A DNA stretch of 54,747 nt from Ignavibacteriaceae bacterium (lineage in GTDB: Bacteria > Bacteroidota > Ignavibacteria > Ignavibacteriales > Ignavibacteriaceae): contig JABDPB010000009.1 of NCBI GenBank assembly GCA_013042995.1, positions 1 to 54,747 on the forward strand, written 5' to 3'. The first letter of the stretch is position 1. Each line of letters opens with the position of its first letter. The notes under the pieces are model-generated. The model was not told the origin of the DNA. It ran no database searches and saw nothing but the letters and a program-made list of their open reading frames with translations. The translations under genes and the position numbers were made by a program. Shown piece after piece: positions 16,294 to 25,470 of this stretch.

Positions 16294-17481
16294 ATGGACG
16301 GAATAATTTATTTAGATAATGCAGCTACTACCTATCCTAAACCTCCTGAAGTTTATCAATTTATGAACGAATTCTTCCAAAAACACGGTGTAAATCCTGG
16401 TCGCTCAGGATATGATATGTCTTTGGAAACCGAAGAAATTGTGCATACAACGCGTCAAACTTTAACCAATTTTTTTAACGGTACAGATCCCAATCAATTA
16501 ACGTTCAGCTACAATGCAAGCGATTCACTAAATATGATTATCGGTGGAATGTTAGAAAAAGGCGATCACGTTATCACTAGCAACGTGGAACATAATTCTG
16601 TACTCCGTCCACTTTATCATAAAAAACACGCAGGCGAAATTGAAGTAACTTATATTCCGTTTGACCAAAAAGGTTACATAAATCCAGATGATATAAAAAA
16701 GGCTTTCAAAAAAAATACTAAGATGGTAATTCTGAATCACAGTTCTAATGTAATTGGTACAATTCAACCTATTGCAGAAGTTGGAAAGTATTGCAAAGAA
16801 GCAGGAATATATTTTGCGATTGATGCAAGCCAGACTGCGGGTGTCATAAATATAGATATTGAAGCAATGAATATTGATATCGTTGCATTTACAGGACACA
16901 AATGTTTAATGGGTCCAACAGGTATCGGCGGATCTTACATTCGTAAAGAAGTTCCGATAAAAGGAACACGTTTTGGTGGTACAGGTGTCCGTTCTGCTTA
17001 TCCATTTCATTTAGAAGAATTTCCATACAGAATGGAATGCGGAACTTTGAACATTGTTGGTATTGCGGGTTTACTTGCAGGGCAAAAATGGATCAAAAAA
17101 GAGGGAATGGAAAATCTTCACAAAAAGGAAATGAACTTATGGTGCAGACTTAAAAACGCTTTGTTAGAAATTGATGGTGTATCTCTTTACTGCGCTGATA
17201 GCGAAGAAAATCATAATGCTGTTTTAAGTTTTAATGTTGCAGGTTGGGATGCTGGAAATATCGGAACAATGCTTGACGTGGATTACAATATTGCTTGTCG
17301 AACTGGATTACAATGTGCACCACTGGTACACACTCAATTGGGTACGGATAAATTACACGGAACTGTACGATTGAGTATAGGAGCATTTAATACAGAAGAT
17401 CACATAGATACTGCGATTGATGCAGTTAAAAATATTGTTCAGCTTAAAGGTGAACTTCAAAAAGAGAAGTCCATTTCATAA
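16294..17481 (+). CDS. Aminotransferase class V, cysteine desulfurase family protein
   Basis: 395 residues from the ATG at 16294, which has TTGGGG before it; the frame also allows a TTG at 16282. Fold-type I PLP enzyme: LDNAATTYPKP at the N-terminus, the NHSSNVIGT turn, DASQTAG, the PLP lysine in FTGHKCLMGPTG, and the catalytic Cys loop RTGLQCAPLVH (group II, SufS/CsdB-like). This type is often found beside selenium genes and could deliver sulfur or selenium (selenide from selenocysteine). It converges on the selD fusion, with 19 bases between the stops. Substrate preference cannot be told from sequence. Confidence 0.88.
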   Translation: MDGIIYLDNAATTYPKPPEVYQFMNEFFQKHGVNPGRSGYDMSLETEEIVHTTRQTLTNFFNGTDPNQLTFSYNASDSLNMIIGGMLEKGDHVITSNVEHNSVLRPLYHKKHAGEIEVTYIPFDQKGYINPDDIKKAFKKNTKMVILNHSSNVIGTIQPIAEVGKYCKEAGIYFAIDASQTAGVINIDIEAMNIDIVAFTGHKCLMGPTGIGGSYIRKEVPIKGTRFGGTGVRSAYPFHLEEFPYRMECGTLNIVGIAGLLAGQKWIKKEGMENLHKKEMNLWCRLKNALLEIDGVSLYCADSEENHNAVLSFNVAGWDAGNIGTMLDVDYNIACRTGLQCAPLVHTQLGTDKLHGTVRLSIGAFNTEDHIDTAIDAVKNIVQLKGELQKEKSIS

Positions 17482-17500
17482 ATTATGTTTTAATATATGA

Positions 17501-19705
17501 TTAACTAACAATTATTCTAAGCTTTTCCTCTTTAATTATTTCTCCAATTACTTTAGCCTCTGTTACTCCCTCTTTTTTTAATGTATTAATTAGCTTATTA
17601 GCTTCAGATTTATTAACCGATATTAATAATCCACCCGAAGTTTGAGCATCATTCAGCAATATTTTTTTCATTTCAGAAAAGTCTGAGCTGTATTTAACAA
17701 AAGGATTGGTATAACTTAAATTATCTCTTGTACCTCCAGGAATATTCCCAGCAACTGCCAGCTCTAATACTTTTGGTAGAAAATTTATAGTATCAAATTC
17801 AATTATCGCACTGGTTTTTGAGGCATTCATCATTTCCAGCAAATGCCCAAGCAAACCAAAACCCGTTATATCAGTGCAAGCATTAACATTAAATTTTTGC
17901 ATAATTTCAGCAGCTGTTTTATTTAGCTCTACCATTATTCCAACTAGAAACTTTTCATCTTTTTTGTTCAATAATCCTTTTTTCAAAGCGGTTGAATAAA
18001 CTCCAGTTCCTAATGGTTTTGTTAAGATTAATACATCACTAGCTTTTGCACTACTATTTGTAATTATTTTTTTATTGTCAATAATACCTGTAACTGCTAA
18101 TCCGTATTTCGGTTCAGTATCATCAACGGTGTGTCCCCCGATTATTGCAATTCCTGCTTCATTTGCTTTAGCGTTCGCACCTTCAAGAATTCTTCTTAAA
18201 ACTTCCAGTGGTAAACGGTTACTCGGAAATCCGACAACATTTAGTGCAAAAATGGGTTTCCCTCCCATTGCATAAATATCACTTAATGAGTTTGCCGCAG
18301 CAATTTCTCCAAATTGAAAGGGATCATCAACTACTGGTGTGAAGAAATCAACTGTCTGAACTAAACTTTGATCTTCATTTAATTTATATACAGCAGCATC
18401 GTCTGATGAATTAATTCCGACTAATACTTTTTTATCATTTGGCACCGGTATTTTCTTTAACACCTCTTCTAAAAGCTGCGGACGTAATTTGCATGCGCAA
18501 CCCAAGCCATGTGTAAATTGTGTTAATTTGATTTCTGCACTTTTGTGGCCAATAACCTTTGCCTCCTCTTTTTGCTGCAAATTCTTAATAACTTTATTAA
18601 TTTCTCCTACGGCTTTTTTAATTTCTTCGTTTGTAGTATATCTGCCTGTAGAAAATCGAATAGTACCCATTGCATAATCAATTGGAACTTTCATTGCATC
18701 TAGCGTCGCTGATATATCAACACTATCGCTGTGGCAGGCTGCTCCTGCTGATACCGCAACAGAATTAAATTCTGAAATAATTGTGCTCGCTTCTATTGCT
18801 TTGAAACTGATATTAGATGTGTTTGGGAGCCTTTTTTCCAGATTTCCATTTATAATGAAATCCGACAGTTTTTCCTTCAATTTTTGCTCCAATAAATCAC
18901 GCGTAACTTGCATATTTTTTCTATATTTAACTAATTTTGTTTGAACTAAATCACAAGCTTTACCCAGCCCTACTATTTCAATTATATTTTCGGTCCCTGC
19001 TCTTCTGTTCAATTCGTGATCTGCACCGTGGATGAATTTCTCCAGTTTTATACCGGATCGGACATAGAGTGCTCCCACACCTTTGGGAGCATAGAATTTA
19101 TGCCCGGCAATTGAAAGTAGGTCGATCCCCAAATCATCAACTTTAACTTTAATTTTTCCTATTGTCTGGGCACAATCAGAATGTACTACTATCCCTTTCT
19201 TATAAGCGAGTTTTGCAATTTCATTAATTGGCTGGATTGTTCCAACTTCATTATTTGCGTGCATTACACTTATGAGAATTGTATGCTGTGTAATTGCTTT
19301 TTTTACATCTTTTAGATTTACTAACCCTGTTTTATCAACAGGTAAATATGTTACCTTAAAATTTTTTGTTTCAAGATATTTACAAACCTCTGTAACCGCG
19401 GGATGTTCAATCGATGTTGTGATTATATGATTACCTTTTTCCCTGTTTGCAAATGCGTAGCCTTTAATTGCATAGTTATTTGATTCAGTACCGCCGCTTG
19501 TAAATATTATTTCATCAACTCCACAGCCAAGCATAGAAGCTACTTGTTTTCTTGCTTTCTCAATCGCGTCTCTTGCTTTTGCTCCATAGTAATGTGAGCT
19601 GGAAGGATTTCCAAAATTTTCAAAAAGATACGGCTGCATAACCTCTGCAACAAGCGGATCTATTGGTGTGGTCGCATTACAATCTAAATATATAACTTTA
19701 TCCAT
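17501..19705 (-). CDS. selD: Cysteine desulfurase - selenophosphate synthase fusion (IscS/NifS-SelD)
   Basis: 734 residues with two whole enzymes. Residues 1-~385 form a NifS/IscS-like PLP enzyme: LDCNATTPIDP, SGGTESNN, the PLP lysine in SIAGHKFYAPKG, and the active-site Cys in SAGAACHSDS. Residues ~392-734 are SelD: the catalytic pair in THGLGCACKL (Cys rather than Sec, plus Lys), then SSDDAAVYKL, QTVDFFTP and GGHTVDDTE. SelD makes selenophosphate from selenide and ATP; the desulfurase half can release selenium from selenocysteine, so the fusion would channel selenide. The start overlaps selB by 8 bases. It is the last gene of the sel operon. Confidence 0.95.
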   Translation of the reverse strand: MDKVIYLDCNATTPIDPLVAEVMQPYLFENFGNPSSSHYYGAKARDAIEKARKQVASMLGCGVDEIIFTSGGTESNNYAIKGYAFANREKGNHIITTSIEHPAVTEVCKYLETKNFKVTYLPVDKTGLVNLKDVKKAITQHTILISVMHANNEVGTIQPINEIAKLAYKKGIVVHSDCAQTIGKIKVKVDDLGIDLLSIAGHKFYAPKGVGALYVRSGIKLEKFIHGADHELNRRAGTENIIEIVGLGKACDLVQTKLVKYRKNMQVTRDLLEQKLKEKLSDFIINGNLEKRLPNTSNISFKAIEASTIISEFNSVAVSAGAACHSDSVDISATLDAMKVPIDYAMGTIRFSTGRYTTNEEIKKAVGEINKVIKNLQQKEEAKVIGHKSAEIKLTQFTHGLGCACKLRPQLLEEVLKKIPVPNDKKVLVGINSSDDAAVYKLNEDQSLVQTVDFFTPVVDDPFQFGEIAAANSLSDIYAMGGKPIFALNVVGFPSNRLPLEVLRRILEGANAKANEAGIAIIGGHTVDDTEPKYGLAVTGIIDNKKIITNSSAKASDVLILTKPLGTGVYSTALKKGLLNKKDEKFLVGIMVELNKTAAEIMQKFNVNACTDITGFGLLGHLLEMMNASKTSAIIEFDTINFLPKVLELAVAGNIPGGTRDNLSYTNPFVKYSSDFSEMKKILLNDAQTSGGLLISVNKSEANKLINTLKKEGVTEAKVIGEIIKEEKLRIIVS

Positions 19706-21647
19706 TTTCTGTTATTTGTTCCTTACCTTTTTCTGTAATTCTGCGCAGATCACCGTCTCTAAAAGTTGTTTCTTCAGAATCGAAAAGATTAAGCAACAGC
19801 AAACATATTTTTCTATTTCCTTTTATCAAATCACGAAAAGCTGCAACAGTTATTCCATCTGAATGATTATCAAAATAATTGAGCAGTTTTTTTCTGCAAT
19901 TCCTTACAATTGAAGAATGAATATAAGTACTTTCAACTTTTATCAACTTATTTTCTGAGGTAAGAAGTTTAATTATTTGATTTAACCTCTTTTCATCAAT
20001 TCCTTTTGTTTTAGCCTGAAGAACAAGCTTAGCATGAAGAGGTACATGCATATTTGAATTTTTGAAGTATTTTTCAATAAAACCTACCTGCTTCTCCAAT
20101 TTATCATCTAGTTTTGCTGAATGATTGTAAAGTGACCAAGTATTTTCAATTTGTTTTAATTTTTGCTCTGTTACGAGTTCACTCAATATTGATTTTAAAA
20201 TAATTTCAGTTGAATCATTCAAATATTTATTAACAACTCCACTCAGTTCATCAGCGGTTCTCCCCTTTTCCAGCATTGCATTTTGTTTGTGAAAGTTTTC
20301 AACGCTTCCTAAAATTTCAGCAGCTATTTTTTTCTTCTCACTGCTTAATATTAAATAAGTTTCGGTCTTAGTATTTATTAAAGAAATATCATCGGGTAAG
20401 GACGAATTAACTGAATCAGTAACATTGTTTGCGTGAAAAAAAAATTCTTCGGTATTATTTTTTAGAGATACCGGTTTTCTTTTTTTTCTAACTTCGGAAA
20501 AAATAAATTCTCTATTATCTCCGTTAGAAATTTTCCTTAATTGATTTATAGTTTTTTCTGTTCTTCTTTTGTGATGAAGGGGATTAGCATCAAATATTTC
20601 TCCGCCGCCTAATGTTTTCAATCCGGAAGTATTTCGAATAATAAATCTATCCCCTCTTAAAACTACACATGGTTCACTCAAGTGAATCTGTGCTATTACG
20701 GTTTCACCTCCTGTTGCTTTACTTTTATCAATCAAATGCATACTGGCTTGATTGCTGTAAGTGCCTGTTAGGAATATTACATCAGACCAGGTTCCAATTG
20801 GTCTTATGTATTTGAAAAGACTCAATTGAACATCAATCATCAATGTAGGTTCAATAAATCTATCGGAAAGAAGCATTCCTCTTTTAAATTCCTCTTTGCT
20901 TAAACCAACAAGATTTAAAGAAACTCTATTCCCTGTAGCAATATTTTGGACTTCCTTTCCGTGTCTTTCAATTTTTCGTATCCGCAACTCTTTGTTTGCT
21001 GGCAGGAGAAATAATTTATCATCTTTCTTAATCATTCCTCCGAGTGCTGATCCGGTAACTACAGTTCCGAAGCCTGCAACACTGAAAATTCTATCAATAT
21101 ACATTCTGAATATTTTTGAATTCTCAATTTTGCTGCTCTTTTCTACTACTCCCATTAAATATTTTTTTATTGACTCAATGCCTTCACCCGTAACTGCAGA
21201 GGTTCGTAAAATCGTACAACCTTCCAAGAAAGAATCCTCTAAAGAATCTTTTATGTCATTTTCAATCTTTGCAATAGATTCTTGATCTACTAAATCAATC
21301 TTAGTTAAAACAACAAATCCTTTTTTAATCCCAAGTGATTCTGCAATTTGAAGATGCTCGATGGTTTGCTGCATAATGCCACTATCGGCTGCAATTACCA
21401 ACAAAAGAATATCAATTCCATGCGCACCGGCTACCATAGTGTTTACAAAATTTTGATGGCCGGGGACATCAACAATGCCAATGCTGTTATCATCCGGTAA
21501 ATCCAGGTGAGAAAAACCGAGATTGATTGTAATTCCCCTTTGCTTTTCTTCTGGATGGGTATCGCAGTCAAATCCTGTAAGTGCTTTTATTAATGCTGTC
21601 TTTCCATGATCGATGTGCCCTGCGGTACCTAAAATAAAATTTGTCAT
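19698..21647 (-). CDS. selB: Selenocysteine-specific elongation factor SelB
   Basis: 649 residues. The GTPase domain has G1 AGHIDHGKTAL, G3 DVPGHQNF and G4 LTKIDLV. Beta-barrel domains follow (FRMYIDRIFSVAGFGTVV begins domain 2). The C-terminal half is the winged-helix array that binds the SECIS RNA (TAFR-like region DGITVAAFRDLIKGNRK near the end). SelB delivers Sec-tRNA to UGA codons. ATGA-type overlap with selA upstream and an 8-base overlap with selD downstream show one operon. Length is normal for the family (about 610-650). Confidence 0.96.
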   Translation of the reverse strand: MTNFILGTAGHIDHGKTALIKALTGFDCDTHPEEKQRGITINLGFSHLDLPDDNSIGIVDVPGHQNFVNTMVAGAHGIDILLLVIAADSGIMQQTIEHLQIAESLGIKKGFVVLTKIDLVDQESIAKIENDIKDSLEDSFLEGCTILRTSAVTGEGIESIKKYLMGVVEKSSKIENSKIFRMYIDRIFSVAGFGTVVTGSALGGMIKKDDKLFLLPANKELRIRKIERHGKEVQNIATGNRVSLNLVGLSKEEFKRGMLLSDRFIEPTLMIDVQLSLFKYIRPIGTWSDVIFLTGTYSNQASMHLIDKSKATGGETVIAQIHLSEPCVVLRGDRFIIRNTSGLKTLGGGEIFDANPLHHKRRTEKTINQLRKISNGDNREFIFSEVRKKRKPVSLKNNTEEFFFHANNVTDSVNSSLPDDISLINTKTETYLILSSEKKKIAAEILGSVENFHKQNAMLEKGRTADELSGVVNKYLNDSTEIILKSILSELVTEQKLKQIENTWSLYNHSAKLDDKLEKQVGFIEKYFKNSNMHVPLHAKLVLQAKTKGIDEKRLNQIIKLLTSENKLIKVESTYIHSSIVRNCRKKLLNYFDNHSDGITVAAFRDLIKGNRKICLLLLNLFDSEETTFRDGDLRRITEKGKEQITENG

Positions 21648-23017
21648 ATTACACTTTTTACCATTTGAGCAACCGCTGGAATATCTTTTTCAAAAATTGT
21701 AAGAACATCAAAATGAATTTCGCCTTTTCTTAAAATACTTAAAACCGGAATTTCTGCTTGCATTAATTTTTTATAAACATTTTTTCCAAAGTTATTATTA
21801 ATTTCTTTTGGAATTAATACAACAGAATAACTCTCCAATTTAACTTGTGGCAGTGACCCGCCACCGCTGAATGCCGTGCTTTCTCTAATCTCAGATTTTA
21901 TTTGATGAATTTGAAATTCATGATATAATTTTTCGGCTAGTACTTTTAACTCTTCTTTTGTTCGATTCAGAAGTTTGAATATGGGTAAGTTGGTTTCATT
22001 TTTAATGTAAGCTCTTAACACAGCAGAAAGCAAAGCGATTGTAAGCTTATCAACTCTGTATGTTCGCATCAAGGGATTTTTGGAAATTTTATCAATCAGT
22101 TTCTTTTTACCTGCAATTATACCGGCTTGCGGTCCGCCGAGTAATTTATCGCAGCTAAAAGTTACAATATCCACACCTGATGTAAAGCTTTTTTTAACAA
22201 CAGGCTCATCGGCTAGTTCTTTTTTCCCCGGCTTAATAAGAAGACCGGAACCAATATCGTACATCAAAATCAATTTGTTTTTCTTTGCAAGGGCAGATAG
22301 TTCTTTCAGGTTGACTTCTTCAGTAAATCCTTCGATTGCATAGTTTGATTTATATGCTTTGAATATTAAAGCGGTGTTTTTATTAATTGCTTTTTTATAA
22401 TCTGAAAGTCGTGTTCTGTTAGTTGTTCCTACTTCAATCATATTTGTTCCGCTTGAAGTGATAATTTCTGGTAACCGAAATGATCCGCCAATTTCTACCA
22501 ATTCACCCCGTGAAATAATCGTTTCTCTTCCTTCTGAAAAAGTTCTTAACACAAGTGAAACAGCAGCTGCATTATTATTAACAACAACCGCTTTTTCTGC
22601 GGTCGTTAAAAATTTCAGTAACTCAACAATGTGAGCAGTTCTCTTGCCCCTTTTTCCGGTATTTAAATCAAATTCTAGATTTGAGTATCCAGCAATTGTC
22701 GGTTTTATTTCTTCAAAAATAGTCTCTCCAAAGGGCGCTCTTCCTAAATTTGTGTGCAGTATAATTCCACTTGCATTAATTACCCTTTTAAGTGATTGTC
22801 CGCTGCATTTTTCAGCTAAAGAATCTATTTTTACAATAATTTCATTTGATGAAGGAACTTTAATACCTTTTTTAATATCTAACCGAACCTCATTTAATAC
22901 ATTCCTTATGCAATATTTAACAAATTCGCTGTTATAGTTTTTCTTTAAATTTTTTATTTCAATTTGTACAAGTAAAAAATCAACGGCAGGAATTTTTTGA
23001 AGCTGCTTTTTCGACAT
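21644..23017 (-). CDS. selA: L-seryl-tRNA(Sec) selenium transferase SelA
   Basis: 457 residues, normal length. It has the SelA N-terminal domain, then RVINASGIILHTNLGRAPF, GKRG in the substrate region, VVNNNAAAVSLVL, and the PLP lysine in FSCDKLLGGPQAG. It converts seryl-tRNA(Sec) to selenocysteyl-tRNA(Sec) with selenophosphate. The gene starts 23 bases after the tRNA-Sec gene and overlaps selB by 4 bases. No strong ribosome-binding site precedes the ATG. Confidence 0.96.
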   Translation of the reverse strand: MSKKQLQKIPAVDFLLVQIEIKNLKKNYNSEFVKYCIRNVLNEVRLDIKKGIKVPSSNEIIVKIDSLAEKCSGQSLKRVINASGIILHTNLGRAPFGETIFEEIKPTIAGYSNLEFDLNTGKRGKRTAHIVELLKFLTTAEKAVVVNNNAAAVSLVLRTFSEGRETIISRGELVEIGGSFRLPEIITSSGTNMIEVGTTNRTRLSDYKKAINKNTALIFKAYKSNYAIEGFTEEVNLKELSALAKKNKLILMYDIGSGLLIKPGKKELADEPVVKKSFTSGVDIVTFSCDKLLGGPQAGIIAGKKKLIDKISKNPLMRTYRVDKLTIALLSAVLRAYIKNETNLPIFKLLNRTKEELKVLAEKLYHEFQIHQIKSEIRESTAFSGGGSLPQVKLESYSVVLIPKEINNNFGKNVYKKLMQAEIPVLSILRKGEIHFDVLTIFEKDIPAVAQMVKSVI

Positions 23018-23040
23018 GGGAATGCTTTGTTTGTTATTCA

Positions 23041-23134
23041 GCAGAGAGGGCAGGAATCGAACCTGCCACCGACGGTTTTATCCGCCGACTACTGGTTTTG
23101 AAGACCAGCCGGAACACCAGTCCCAACCCCTCTA
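23041..23134 (-). tRNA. selC: tRNA-Sec (anticodon UCA)
   Basis: On the minus strand a 94-base cloverleaf can be drawn: 8-bp acceptor stem (TAGAGGGG with CCTCTCTG, including two G-U pairs), D-stem GGGAC/GTTCC with TGGT loop, anticodon arm CTGGT-CTTCAAA-ACCAG with anticodon TCA, a long variable arm (CGGCGG/CCGTCG), and T-arm GCAGG-TTCGATT-CCTGC. The 8-bp acceptor, long variable arm and TCA anticodon are diagnostic of tRNA-Sec, and the anticodon arm closely matches E. coli selC. CCA is not encoded. It sits inside the sel operon, 23 bases before selA. Confidence 0.97.
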
Positions 23135-23135
23135 T

Positions 23136-23537
23136 TTAAAATTTCGGTCCTTCGCCAAAAAAATTCTGATAGTTATCTGCATCGTCACCAAAAATTTCCA
23201 ACTCTTCTTCTCGTAATTTGTATGTGCAGTGCTCGCCGGCTATTCCTGAAAATAATATTTCAGAAACTTTTTTGTTTTCATCTGTAAGAATAACTTTAAC
23301 AAGATTTTGATTTATTTCCAGCGCCGCAAGATTAGAATGGCAAATTGGACATAAATAATGATGCAGCTCACCCTCTTTAACTTTAAAAAAAGGATTAGTT
23401 ATTGTTTGATAATTTCCCAGTTCCGGACTGAGAAAAATTAATCCCCTTACCCCATTTTTTGTTTTTACTGAAAAGACAATTTTACCTTCAACATTAAGTA
23501 TACCCCTGCAATAAGGACAATGGAAAGTTTGTGCCAT
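23136..23537 (-). CDS. Small two-CxxC (zinc-ribbon-like) protein of unknown function
   Basis: 133 residues with CPYC at 7-10 and CPIC at about 63-66, a possible zinc ribbon formed by two knuckles. An acidic, aromatic C-terminal tail and one further Cys (EHC) are also present. There is no signal peptide. GGGAG lies seven bases before the ATG. Its stop codon ends one base before the 5' end of tRNA-Sec, so it is probably co-transcribed with tRNA-Sec, selA, selB and selD. I do not recognise the family; position is the only link to selenium. Confidence 0.8.
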   Translation of the reverse strand: MAQTFHCPYCRGILNVEGKIVFSVKTKNGVRGLIFLSPELGNYQTITNPFFKVKEGELHHYLCPICHSNLAALEINQNLVKVILTDENKKVSEILFSGIAGEHCTYKLREEELEIFGDDADNYQNFFGEGPKF

Positions 23538-23700
23538 AACAACACTCCCTGTTTTTCAGATAATTTATTAATTAAACATAAATAACAATTTTTTTGAAGG
23601 CAAATGATTTGTACATCTAAAACGATATAACAAATAATTTTTCAAGCAAAATGATTTATGTTTAAATTCCAAAACAAAACAAATATTTATTATTTTTCGA

Positions 23701-24786
23701 ATGAACTCTACTTATCAATTAGATAAAAAATATTTAAAGCGATGCTTTATCCTAGCGAAAAAAGGTGCAGGAAAAGTAAGTCCAAATCCACTTGTGGGTG
23801 CTGTGATTGTAAAAAGTGGAATTGTAATTGGCGAGGGCTGGCATAATAAATATGGAGATTCGCATGCTGAAGTTAATGCCATTACTAATGCCAAAGTAAA
23901 TATTTCAGGTGCAACACTTTACTGCAATCTCGAACCTTGCTGCCATTCTAAAAAACAAACACCTCCGTGCGTCCCGCTTTTAATTGAAAATAAAATTAGT
24001 CGAGTTGTAATCAGCAACATAGATCCGAATAAAGAAGTAAATGGAAGAGGAATAAGGCAATTAAAGAATGCCGGGATACAAGTATCAACAGGAATTTCAG
24101 AACAGGAAGGACAAGAGTTAAACAAATATTACTTTAAATATGTGAGCAAAAAAATACCATACATTTCTATTAAAATCGCACAGTCTATTGATGGAAAAAT
24201 TAGTGAATCAAAAAATAAGCAAACCTGGTTAACCGGAGAGAAGTCTGTTAAGTATGTTCATAAACTTCGTTCGGTTTATGATGCAGTACTAGTTGGAGCA
24301 AACACCATTAAAACTGATGATCCGCAATTAACAGTTAGAAAAGTAAAAGGAAGAAATCCTATACGTATAATTATTGATGGCAAGCTGAGTATATCATTAA
24401 AATCAAAGGTGATTGAGACGGACGACACTCAAAATACTTGGATATTCACTTCGAAAAGTTCGAACAAAAGAAAAGTAAAATCATTAACTGAAAATGGAGT
24501 GAAAGTATTTCAATTAAAATCCAATGAGAATAATTCATTAAGTTTAAAAAAGATATTGAATATACTAACCAAAGAAAAAATCACATCACTTTTAGTAGAG
24601 GGCGGTGCGGATATTTTTACTCAGTTTATTCAGAAAGAACTATTTGATGAATTGATAGTACTGCAATCCCCAAATATTCTAGGTAGAGGAATCTATTCTC
24701 AAAACATCCAAAAATTGAAAAAACTTGAATTATTAAGCACCTCAAAACTTGGTGAGGATATTAAACTCGTCTACGGTAAAAATTAA
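23701..24786 (+). CDS. ribD: Bifunctional riboflavin biosynthesis protein RibD
   Basis: 361 residues. The N-terminal deaminase (residues 1-~145) has SPNPLVGAVIV, the zinc-binding HAEVNAI and EPCCHSKKQTPPC. The C-terminal pyrimidine reductase (about 150-361) has KIAQSIDGKI, DDPQLTVR and the LLVEGGADI glycine motif. It performs the second and third steps after GTP cyclohydrolase II. It is the first gene of a compact rib operon (ribD-ribE-ribBA-ribH). The leader 23538-23700 shows no FMN riboswitch and no strong ribosome-binding site. Confidence 0.96.
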   Translation: MNSTYQLDKKYLKRCFILAKKGAGKVSPNPLVGAVIVKSGIVIGEGWHNKYGDSHAEVNAITNAKVNISGATLYCNLEPCCHSKKQTPPCVPLLIENKISRVVISNIDPNKEVNGRGIRQLKNAGIQVSTGISEQEGQELNKYYFKYVSKKIPYISIKIAQSIDGKISESKNKQTWLTGEKSVKYVHKLRSVYDAVLVGANTIKTDDPQLTVRKVKGRNPIRIIIDGKLSISLKSKVIETDDTQNTWIFTSKSSNKRKVKSLTENGVKVFQLKSNENNSLSLKKILNILTKEKITSLLVEGGADIFTQFIQKELFDELIVLQSPNILGRGIYSQNIQKLKKLELLSTSKLGEDIKLVYGKN

Positions 24787-24825
24787 TACAATTAGTTTCT
24801 TGCTGAAAATAATTAACTTTGCAAT

Positions 24826-25470
24826 ATGTTTACAGGAATTATTGAAGAAATAGGTAAAATCGATAAAACTCAGCCAATTGCGGGAGGAATATCTCTTAAA
24901 ATCGAAGCTAAAAAAATTATTGAAGATATTTCTGTAAACGATTCAATTTGTATTGATGGCGTTTGTTTAACAGCAACAAAGCTGGATGATTCAGCGTTTT
25001 GGGTAGATGCAGTGGGTGCAACTTTAGAAAAATCTACCTTTGTAAACAAAAAATCTTCTAAATCTGTAAACCTTGAACGTTCCGTTAAATTGAATGACCG
25101 ACTAGGTGGACATTTGGTTCAGGGACACATAAATGGAATCGGAATCATTTCAGAAATAAAAAAACTGGGAGAAAACTATTTACTTAAGATTTCACTTACT
25201 AGCGATTTAGAAAAATATTTAGTTAAAGAAGGTTCAATAGCGATTAACGGAATAAGTTTAACAATTGCAGATGTGCATGAAAATCAGATTGCACTTTCCG
25301 TTATTCCACACACCTGGCAGAACACAACTTTAAAGTATAATCAGGTTAATGATAAAGTTAATATAGAAGTGGATATCTTAGCTAAATATGTTGAAAGATT
25401 GTTATCAAAAAATAATGGTGGTGTAAAAAATAATATATCAGAAAATTGGCTTAAGGAGTTAGGTTATTAA
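24826..25470 (+). CDS. ribE: Riboflavin synthase alpha chain
   Basis: 214 residues, the family's usual length. It opens with [12 protein letters not shown] and shows the two-fold internal repeat of the lumazine-binding domain: the first half has [12 protein letters not shown] and [13 protein letters not shown]; the second has [26 protein letters not shown] and [16 protein letters not shown]. It dismutates two lumazine molecules to riboflavin. Its stop overlaps the ribBA ATG by one base (TAATG). Confidence 0.96.
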   Translation: MFTGIIEEIGKIDKTQPIAGGISLKIEAKKIIEDISVNDSICIDGVCLTATKLDDSAFWVDAVGATLEKSTFVNKKSSKSVNLERSVKLNDRLGGHLVQGHINGIGIISEIKKLGENYLLKISLTSDLEKYLVKEGSIAINGISLTIADVHENQIALSVIPHTWQNTTLKYNQVNDKVNIEVDILAKYVERLLSKNNGGVKNNISENWLKELGY

